Assembly (NCBI GenBank): GCA_022793875.1
Contig: JAAWDR010000037.1
Location: forward strand, 1-32,763
Direction of reading: 5' to 3'
DNA: 32,763 nucleotides
Origin: Clostridia bacterium
GTDB taxonomy: Bacteria > Bacillota > Clostridia > TANB77 > CAG-508
The notes beneath the pieces are model-generated. The model was not told the DNA's origin. It did no database searches and was given only the letters and a program-made list of their open reading frames with translations. Within the stretch, counting starts at the first letter, position 1. The number at the start of each line of letters is the position of its first letter. Positions 23,905 to 30,421 of the stretch are shown one piece after another. A program made the translations under genes and the position numbers.

Positions 23905-24565
23905 ATTTATAACCTACCCCTCTAATTGTTTTTATATATTTTCCTTTCTTTCCTAGTTTGTGTCTTATCTTCTTTATATGACTGTCTATTGTTCTAGAGT
24001 CTCCATAATAATCATAATTCCATACATTGTTTAATATTTTGTCTCTTGATAATGCTATGTTTTCATTTTCTACTAGATATACTAATAATTCATATTCTCT
24101 TAGGCTGAGTTCTAATGTTTTTCCATCAACTGTTATTGTCCTTCCTTCTTTGTCTATTTTTATTCCTGCATATTCTTTTATTTCTTTTGTTTCACTTTTG
24201 GTTCTTTTTAATATTGCTTCTACTCTCGCTACTAATATTTTAGGGCTGAATGGTTTTGAGATGTATTCATCTACTCCTAATTCAAATCCAAATAGTTCAT
24301 CTTGTTCTTCGCCTCTTGCTGTTAACATTATTATTGGTACTTTTGAATTTTGTCTTATTTGTCTTAATACAGACCAACCATCTAATTTTGGCATCATTAC
24401 ATCTAATATAACTAATTCTATTTTTGTTTGGTTTTCTTCAAATACTTGTAGTGCTTTTTCTCCGTCTTCTGCTTCTAATATGTTATATCCTTTTGCTATT
24501 AGGAAGTCTTTTATTAATTTTCTCATTCTTTGTTCATCATCTACTATTAATATGTAATTATTCAT
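23891..24565 (-). CDS. OmpR-family response regulator
   Basis: The 224-residue protein is a DNA-binding response regulator. The receiver domain has the acidic pair in VDDEQ (8-12), the phospho-acceptor Asp55 in LVILDVMMPKLDGW, Thr in MLTARG and Lys in EYISKPF. The winged-helix output domain ends DSHIKKIRHKLGKKG then RGVGYKFE. Start ATG follows GGAGG at 11 nt. It is the first gene of a two-gene unit with the overlapping kinase. No target operator was recognised in the window. Confidence 0.95.
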   Translation of the reverse strand: MNNYILIVDDEQRMRKLIKDFLIAKGYNILEAEDGEKALQVFEENQTKIELVILDVMMPKLDGWSVLRQIRQNSKVPIIMLTARGEEQDELFGFELGVDEYISKPFSPKILVARVEAILKRTKSETKEIKEYAGIKIDKEGRTITVDGKTLELSLREYELLVYLVENENIALSRDKILNNVWNYDYYGDSRTIDSHIKKIRHKLGKKGKYIKTIRGVGYKFETK

Positions 24566-24681
24566 TTTTATTTTTTGCCTCCTAGAGTTTAATTTTATTT
24601 TATTATAATATCTTTTTGTGTCTTATTTGTGAATTTTAGATATTTATTTTACTACATATATACCTATAAATCAATATTCTC

Positions 24682-24710
24682 TTTACATAATTTCTAGATT
24701 ATGGTATAAT
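24682..24710 (+). promoter_or_regulatory. Sigma-A-type promoter
   Basis: TTTACA (24682-24687), 17-nt spacer and TATAAT (24705-24710), 43 nt before the start at 24754. Confidence 0.65.
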
Positions 24711-24753
24711 TAAATTGTAGTGTAAACACATTTTATAATTGGGAGGTCACAAT

Positions 24754-24981
24754 ATGACAAATTTTATCACTGTAGTAGTATGTAGCGCTCTCATTTACTT
24801 GGTCTTCAAGATTTCTGATTTGCTTGAAAAGCGAATTGATAAGATTGAACGGGTTGAGAGTACTGGAATTGTACAGGGCTGGCGTACAGATTTAAATTTC
24901 TTTATAACTTTAATTTTAGTATGCCTCTTGTTTATTAGATGCATTATCTCAGCAGTATCCCTGTTCTTATCTATTACTTGA
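24754..24981 (+). CDS. Small two-helix membrane protein, unknown
   Basis: The 75-residue product starts at the ATG after GGGAGGTCACAAT; an in-frame TTG upstream overlaps that site. It has a hydrophobic segment at about 3-23, a charged centre (EKRIDKIERVESTG), and a second hydrophobic segment at about 48-72. I do not recognise it. It has its own promoter and a GC-rich terminator. Its base composition is clearly richer in G+C than the neighbours, and codon 33 is CGG read in frame. A +1 shift there would give a different tail that soon stops, and the second helix would be lost. It may be transferred DNA. Confidence 0.65.
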   Translation: MTNFITVVVCSALIYLVFKISDLLEKRIDKIERVESTGIVQGWRTDLNFFITLILVCLLFIRCIISAVSLFLSIT

Positions 24982-24990
24982 TGAATTTCC

Positions 24991-25024
24991 AAAAGGCTAC
25001 ACCAGTTCTTGGTGTAGCCTCTTT
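24991..25024. terminator. Bidirectional terminator between small gene and rpoD
   Basis: AAAAGGCTACACCA pairs with TGGTGTAGCCTCTTTT around a short loop, with A-rich and T-rich flanks on both sides. Confidence 0.85.
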
Positions 25025-25036
25025 TCTTATATATTT

Positions 25037-26185
25037 TTATCCCATATAATCTCTTAATTTTTTAGAACGTGAAGGATGTCTTAATTTTCTTAATGCTTTT
25101 GCTTCTATTTGTCTTATTCTTTCACGAGTTACATTAAATTCTTTTCCAACTTCTTCTAGTGTTCTTGATTTTCCATCTTCTAGTCCAAATCTTAATTTTA
25201 ATACTTTTGCTTCTCTTGGTGTTAATGTATTCATTACTTCTTCTAATTGTTCTTTTAAAAGTGTGTATGATGCTGCATCATGTGGTGCTGGACTGTCATC
25301 ATCTTGTATAAAGTCTCCTAAGTGGCTGTCTTCTTCTTCTCCTATTGGTGTTTCTAATGATACTGGATCTTGTGCTATTTTTTGTATTTCTACTACTTTT
25401 TCAACAGGTATTTCCATTTCTTTTGCTATTTCTTCTGGTGATGGTTCTCTTCCTAATTGTTGTAATAGGTTTCTTGATGTTCTTATTAATTTGTTTATTG
25501 TTTCTACCATGTGTACTGGTATTCTTATTGTTCTTGCTTGGTCTGCTATTGCTCTTGTTATTGCTTGTCTTATCCACCATGTTGCATAAGTACTAAATTT
25601 GAATCCTTTTGTGTAATCAAATTTTTCTACTGCTTTAATTAGTCCCATATTTCCTTCTTGTATTAAATCTAAGAATAACATTCCTCTTCCTACATATTTT
25701 TTTGCTATACTTACAACAAGTCTTAAGTTTGATTCTGATAGTTTTTGTTTTGCCTCTTCATCACCATCTAATATTCTTTGTGCTAAATCTAATTCATCTT
25801 CAAATGTTAAAAGTGGTATTTTTCCTATTTCTCTTAAATACATTCTTACAGGGTCATCTACGCTAATTCCTTCAAATCCTGTGTCTGTTATTTCATCTAA
25901 TTTTAATTCTTCTACTTCTTTTAAATCTTCAATATCTGGTTCTTCGTCAAAATCGTCTGGTAATAAGTCTATTCCACCTTTTTCGAATTCATCAAATACT
26001 GCGTCTAAATTATCAGGATTTACATCATTTAATTTTGTTGCTAAATCTCCATATGTTATGTTTCCGTTTCTTTTAGCTTCTTCTACTATACTATTTATTT
26101 TTTCTTTTTCTTCTTTATCTAAATTTTGGCTTTTATTATTAATATTTTCTATTTCTTCTATATTTTCATCTTTCTTATTTGCCAT
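25037..26185 (-). CDS. rpoD: RNA polymerase sigma factor RpoD (SigA)
   Basis: The 382-residue protein is the housekeeping sigma factor. A region 1.1-like acidic N terminus (to about residue 105) is followed by region 1.2 ([11 protein letters not shown]) and region 2 ([20 protein letters not shown] to [20 protein letters not shown]). Region 3 and region 4 follow ([16 protein letters not shown], and the helix-turn-helix [20 protein letters not shown]). Length and ending RDYMG fit Firmicutes SigA. It starts 12 nt after the dnaG stop, in the conserved dnaG-rpoD operon. Confidence 0.97.
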   Translation of the reverse strand: MANKKDENIEEIENINNKSQNLDKEEKEKINSIVEEAKRNGNITYGDLATKLNDVNPDNLDAVFDEFEKGGIDLLPDDFDEEPDIEDLKEVEELKLDEITDTGFEGISVDDPVRMYLREIGKIPLLTFEDELDLAQRILDGDEEAKQKLSESNLRLVVSIAKKYVGRGMLFLDLIQEGNMGLIKAVEKFDYTKGFKFSTYATWWIRQAITRAIADQARTIRIPVHMVETINKLIRTSRNLLQQLGREPSPEEIAKEMEIPVEKVVEIQKIAQDPVSLETPIGEEEDSHLGDFIQDDDSPAPHDAASYTLLKEQLEEVMNTLTPREAKVLKLRFGLEDGKSRTLEEVGKEFNVTRERIRQIEAKALRKLRHPSRSKKLRDYMG

Positions 26186-26197
26186 TTAAATTTCCCC

Positions 26198-27979
26198 CTA
26201 TTTTATTTTGGCTAACTTTATAATAATATTATTTAGCTCTTTTCCTAGTTCACTTTTTTCATTAATATCTGTGGTTTTTTCTAGTAGTTCTAATATTTCA
26301 AATTTTCTATTATTCAACTTTTCTTTTTCATAAATTTGCATTACATCATCTATAGCTTTTTCTAGATTATCTATTTCATAATCATCTGCCATTATCATTG
26401 TTATTTGATTTTGTTCTTCCTGTTCTAAAGAATCTATTATTCCATTTATATTACTATTTCCTTTTTCAAATTCTTCATACAGTTTTTTTACTATTTTTTT
26501 ATTTGTTTCATCCTGAAAATCTTCCACTTTTATATTTTGTTTTATTACTTCAAATATTGATAAATCTGCTGTAAGTAAAATTGATATTATTGTGTTTTCT
26601 CTTTTCTTTATTGCTGGCGATACATCTTTTATTTCTGTTTTCTTATGTGTGATTACTGGTTTTGGCTTTTCTAGTATTTTCTCACTTTTTTTATTTTGAT
26701 ATGTTAGTTTATTTACTTCTGCATATATTGCTTCTTTTGAAATGTCATATTCTTTTGCTATTTTTTCAATATACACTTCTCTTTCTATTGTGTTTTCTAC
26801 TTTTGATATTAATTTTGCAATTTCATTCAAAAATTTGATTTTATCTTTTACATTTTCTAAGTTTAAATCTTTTTGTAATAATTTAACATTAAATTCTATA
26901 ATTGAAAGTGCTTTATCTACTAAATTATTAAAACGCATATTTCCATATTTTATTATATATTCATCTGGATCTTTTGCACCTTCCATTTGTAAAATTCGTA
27001 TATCACAGCCCATGTTTTCTAGTACAGCTAATGACCTTACTTTTGCTTGCAATCCTGCGTCATCTGAGTCAAAACCTAATACTATTTGTTCTGTATTTTT
27101 TCTAAGTAACCACCCTTGTTGTTCTGTTAATGCCGTTCCTAAAGGAGCAACTACATTTGTTATTCCTCTTTGATGTAATGATATTACATCCATATATCCT
27201 TCTACTATTAATAGCTTTTTTGTATCTCCTTTTTTGGCTACATTTAGTCCAAATAAGTGTCTTCCTTTACTATATACTATATTTTCTGGTGAGTTTATAT
27301 ATTTTGGTTTTGAGTCGTCTAATACTCTTCCTCCAAATGCTATGACTCTTCCTCTTGCATCACATATTGGGAACATTAACCTATTTCTATATCTGTCTAT
27401 ATATTGTCCATTTTCATTTTTGTTTACTAATCCAGATTCTAATATTTCTTGTTCTCCAAATCCTTGTTTTTTTAGTTCTTGATATAGCTCGTTAAATTTT
27501 CCTGAAAATCCTATTCGATATGATTTTAATGTCTCATTACTTAGCTGTCTTTTTTTTACATATTCTTGTCCTATTTTTGCTTGTGGTTTATATAAATTTT
27601 GATGATAGAATTCTGCTGTAAATTCATTTACTTTATATACTTTGTCTTTTAATATTTCTTTTTGTGAATCTACATTATTTTCTAATGTTGGCAGTTGTAT
27701 GTTTGCTCTTTCTGCTAGCATTTGTACTGTTTCTATGAAGTTTAATCCTTCTATTTTTGATACAAATGTTATTACATTTCCTCCTACTCCACATCCGAAA
27801 CAATGAAATATTTGTTTATCTGGTGAAACTGAAAAAGAAGGTGATTTTTCGTTATGAAATGGGCATAGTCCAAAGAAATTTCTTCCGCTTCTTTTTAAGT
27901 GCATATATTGTGATATTACATCAACTATATCATTTGTTTGCCTAACTTCGTTTATAATCTCTTCACTATATCTTGCCAT
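26198..27979 (-). CDS. dnaG: DNA primase
   Basis: The 593-residue primase makes RNA primers for replication. The N-terminal CHC2 zinc-binding motif is at about 41-65 (CPFHNEKSPSF then FHCFGCG). The RNA polymerase core and TOPRIM domain follow, with LLIVEGYMDVISLHQRG (near 255-272) and VLGFDSDDAG holding the acidic metal ligands. A C-terminal helicase-binding region of about 150 residues completes it. Length is normal. The ATG follows AAAGGAGGAGAA. It is the first gene of the dnaG-rpoD pair. Confidence 0.97.
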   Translation of the reverse strand: MARYSEEIINEVRQTNDIVDVISQYMHLKRSGRNFFGLCPFHNEKSPSFSVSPDKQIFHCFGCGVGGNVITFVSKIEGLNFIETVQMLAERANIQLPTLENNVDSQKEILKDKVYKVNEFTAEFYHQNLYKPQAKIGQEYVKKRQLSNETLKSYRIGFSGKFNELYQELKKQGFGEQEILESGLVNKNENGQYIDRYRNRLMFPICDARGRVIAFGGRVLDDSKPKYINSPENIVYSKGRHLFGLNVAKKGDTKKLLIVEGYMDVISLHQRGITNVVAPLGTALTEQQGWLLRKNTEQIVLGFDSDDAGLQAKVRSLAVLENMGCDIRILQMEGAKDPDEYIIKYGNMRFNNLVDKALSIIEFNVKLLQKDLNLENVKDKIKFLNEIAKLISKVENTIEREVYIEKIAKEYDISKEAIYAEVNKLTYQNKKSEKILEKPKPVITHKKTEIKDVSPAIKKRENTIISILLTADLSIFEVIKQNIKVEDFQDETNKKIVKKLYEEFEKGNSNINGIIDSLEQEEQNQITMIMADDYEIDNLEKAIDDVMQIYEKEKLNNRKFEILELLEKTTDINEKSELGKELNNIIIKLAKIK

Positions 27980-28162
27980 TTCTCCTCCTTTTCTTTCAAA
28001 TAAACGTACTTATATATATTATTCGACGGATTTTACATAAATCCTTCTTAATTTTTCATAAAAAATGTAAATATGATATTAAACTATTATGTAAACTCTG
28101 ATATACTACATATAATTTATGTACAATCCAAATAATATAATTATATTTAAGGAGGTTTTTAT

Positions 28163-28642
28163 ATGAAAAAAGCATTTATTTTTTACACAGATATGGATGG
28201 GGTTCTAAATTTATTTGAAAAAGATAAACATGCTCGGATAAATATGTGGAATCCTGGATATTATATTGATCTTCCTGTAAGAGAAGGTATATCTGATTTG
28301 TTGGAACGGATAAATTCAGATGCATATGTTGTAATTTTGTCCAAAGTTATTAATAGAATTGGTGTTACTCGAGAAAAAAATATTTGGCTTCAAAAAAATA
28401 TTTCATCAAATGCTTATAGTGATGTTATTTATGTTCCTTATGACAGAAGTAAATCTGATTATATGTATTCTTATTATCCTTCTATTTTGTTGGATGATAA
28501 TGAATCTAATTTGGAAGAGTGTGAAAAAAAAGGGTGTCATGGTCTTTTTATTTCTGATATAAAGGTAAGTCGGAAGTATCCTAATGTTAAAACTATGGAT
28601 GATATTTGGAATTTCTATCATGATTTAATTTCTAAATTATAA
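28163..28642 (+). CDS. HAD-superfamily 5'-nucleotidase-like protein
   Basis: The 159-residue protein begins with FYTDMDGVLNLF, the DxDG motif of HAD hydrolases. It later has VVILSKV (motif II Ser) and SILLDDNESNLEEC (motif IV acidic pair), the pattern of small 5'(3')-deoxyribonucleotidase-like proteins. It likely hydrolyses a phosphate ester; the substrate is unknown. The ATG follows AAGGAGGTTTTTAT. Three of seven Arg codons are CGG (codons 25, 49 and 137), all of which must be read in frame, since a +1 shift at the first gives GGA TAA. This codon use is unlike the rest of the window and suggests recent transfer. Confidence 0.75.
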   Translation: MKKAFIFYTDMDGVLNLFEKDKHARINMWNPGYYIDLPVREGISDLLERINSDAYVVILSKVINRIGVTREKNIWLQKNISSNAYSDVIYVPYDRSKSDYMYSYYPSILLDDNESNLEECEKKGCHGLFISDIKVSRKYPNVKTMDDIWNFYHDLISKL

Positions 28643-28654
28643 AAGCTTAAATTT

Positions 28655-28697
28655 TAAAAAGAGAGGTTATGAAGATAAATCTTCAAATCTCTCTTTT
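28655..28697 (+). terminator. Terminator after the HAD gene
   Basis: AAAAAGAGAGG pairs with CTCTCTTTT, enclosing a nested TGAAGAT/ATCTTCA stem, and is followed by T-rich sequence. Confidence 0.7.
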
Positions 28698-28731
28698 AAT
28701 GAATAATTTATCAAGTTTTTCATATACTATC

Positions 28732-28760
28732 TTGAAATACTACAAATATTATGATATAAT
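28732..28760 (+). promoter_or_regulatory. Sigma-A-type promoter of the AAA ATPase
   Basis: TTGAAA (28732-28737), 17-nt spacer and TATAAT (28755-28760). Confidence 0.75.
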
Positions 28761-28761
28761 T

Positions 28762-28796
28762 TATACAAATTAGGAATATAATTCCTAATTTGTATA
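28762..28796 (+). promoter_or_regulatory. Perfect 16-bp inverted repeat at the transcription start
   Basis: TATACAAATTAGGAAT (28762-28777) and its exact complement (28781-28796) flank a 3-nt ATA. It starts one base after the -10 element, covers the likely start site, and ends against the ribosome binding site AAGGAGG. It could be an operator, or an RNA hairpin that limits translation. Confidence 0.7.
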
Positions 28797-28809
28797 AGGA
28801 GGATATTTT

Positions 28810-30072
28810 ATGAAATATATTAATAGAACTATTGAAAAGAAAATTGATGAAATGAATGGAGCTTTTCCTGTAATATTACTTACTGGAGCTAGGCAAGTAG
28901 GAAAAAGTACATTATTAGAATATATAAATAATTCTAGTAGCGAAAAAATTAACTATGTTACATTAGACAATATAATAGAACGCTCAAATGCTATTGAAGA
29001 CCCTGAAACATTTCTTAGAACTCATGAAACTCCACTTATAATAGACGAATTTCAATATGCTCCAAATTTATTATCTTACATAAAAATTCATATTGACGAA
29101 TCTAGAAAAAATGAACTATTTAATAATGGTAAACCTGTTAACACTATTTATTATTTAACTGGTTCTCAAGTATTTCAAGCTATGAAAAATGTTTCTGAAT
29201 CTTTAGCTGGTAGAATAGGTATTTTAGAGTTAAATCCTTTATCTACACGTGAAATTTATCAAAAAAAGGAAGATTGTTTTATTCCTAATATAAATTTATT
29301 AAAGAAAAAAGATAAGTTAGTTTATGAATCTTTAGGTAATGTTTTCGATAGAATATTAAAAGGTAGTTATCCTGTTTTATATAATGATGTAGAAAATAGT
29401 TTAGAAAATTTTTATTCTGCTTATATAAAGACATATATAGAAAGAGATATTAGAGAACTTATAAATATTAAAGACGAAATAAAATTTTTAAAATTTATTT
29501 CTGCTGTTGCAGCTAGAACAGGTCAAGAATATAATGCAAGTGATATTGGTAAAGATGTTGGAATTGACAATAAAACTGTTGATGAATGGATGTCAATATT
29601 AAAAAATACTTTTTTGGTATATCTTCTTCAACCTTATTATAATAATGCTTTAGGTAGAGCAATTAAAAGGCCTAAAATATATTTTATGGATACTGGTCTT
29701 GCTTGTTATCTTGCTGGTTATTTGGATTCTAGAACATTAGAGAGAAGTGCTTATAGTGGTCAAATATTTGAAACATATATTATATCTGAAATAGTAAAAT
29801 CTTATACTAATAATTCTAGAGATCCTAGATTGCATTTGTATTACTATAGAGATAATAATCAAAAAGAAATTGATTTACTAATAATTGACCAAGATAGTAT
29901 ATATCCTGTTGAGATAAAGAAAAGTGCAAATCCTGGAAAAGATGTAATTAAAAATTTTAATGTTGTAAAAAAGTTTGAGATGACTTCTCCAAATGGTGTT
30001 GTACTTTGTTTAACAAAAGATATTCATGTTATTGATGAAAATAATTATATGGTTCCAATTGAATATATTTAA
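28810..30072 (+). CDS. AAA ATPase with DUF4143 domain
   Basis: The 420-residue protein belongs to the AAA_14/DUF4143 family of ATP-binding proteins. Walker A is LLTGARQVGKSTLLEYI (about 23-39) and Walker B is TPLIIDEFQYAP (near 75-86). A sensor-like YYLTGSQVF follows. The C-terminal DUF4143 part has FYSAYIKTYIERDIRELINI, a winged-helix region with DIGKDVGIDNKTVDEWM, and a nuclease-like end (YYRDNNQKEIDLLII, then YPVEIKKS). This resembles the PD-(D/E)xK pattern. The cellular role of the family is not established. It seems monocistronic, with a palindrome in its leader. Confidence 0.9.
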   Translation: MKYINRTIEKKIDEMNGAFPVILLTGARQVGKSTLLEYINNSSSEKINYVTLDNIIERSNAIEDPETFLRTHETPLIIDEFQYAPNLLSYIKIHIDESRKNELFNNGKPVNTIYYLTGSQVFQAMKNVSESLAGRIGILELNPLSTREIYQKKEDCFIPNINLLKKKDKLVYESLGNVFDRILKGSYPVLYNDVENSLENFYSAYIKTYIERDIRELINIKDEIKFLKFISAVAARTGQEYNASDIGKDVGIDNKTVDEWMSILKNTFLVYLLQPYYNNALGRAIKRPKIYFMDTGLACYLAGYLDSRTLERSAYSGQIFETYIISEIVKSYTNNSRDPRLHLYYYRDNNQKEIDLLIIDQDSIYPVEIKKSANPGKDVIKNFNVVKKFEMTSPNGVVLCLTKDIHVIDENNYMVPIEYI

Positions 30073-30094
30073 AAAAGAGTTCCTAAAGGAGCTC
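30071..30094 (-). terminator. Minus-strand terminator
   Basis: GAGTTCC (30077-30083) and GGAGCTC (30088-30094) pair with one G-T pair. The minus strand continues into TTTTTT. It would end transcripts coming from the alcohol dehydrogenase remnant and lies directly after the ATPase stop on the other strand. Confidence 0.7.
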
Positions 30095-30097
30095 CTG

Positions 30098-30264
30098 TCA
30101 CTGTAATTTTCTTTACAGTAGTCTTTCACTAATGGAACTCGTGGATTTGATGTTGTGCAGTGATTTTCAAAAGTTCTATCAGCAAGAATATCTAATTTAG
30201 CCAAAAATTCTTGTTCTTCAATTCCTACACCTTTAAATAATTTTGGAATTCCTAAATTCTCATT
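30098..30264 (-). pseudogene. C-terminal remnant of an iron-containing alcohol dehydrogenase
   Basis: About 55 codons read NENLGIPKLFKGVGIEEQEF, LAKLDILADRTFENHCTT, SNPRVPLVKDY, which is the usual C-terminal end of iron-dependent alcohol dehydrogenases (including the C-terminal half of AdhE). The upstream catalytic parts are missing, replaced by the terminator at 30272-30311, and no normal stop follows. No start with a ribosome binding site is present. It is the leftover of a deletion. The inverted repeat CTGTAA/TTACAG lies just downstream. Which ADH subtype it was cannot be told. Confidence 0.7.
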
Positions 30265-30271
30265 ATCCAAT

Positions 30272-30311
30272 AAAAAAGGTAGCAAAATCTAATAATAGAT
30301 TTTACTACCTT
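30272..30311 (-). terminator. Strong terminator after the M26-like protease
   Basis: AAGGTAGCAAAATCTA (30276-30291) pairs with TAGATTTTACTACCTT (30296-30311) with one mismatch. The minus strand continues into TTTTTT. Confidence 0.8.
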
Positions 30312-30421
30312 CTTCTAGGTATATTATATAGCTATCATAATTACAGCTACATTAATTTTAGAGTTATGATAATTTAAATCTTTTTATTTCCTTTTATAAA
30401 TATACATTATCATATTTCATC

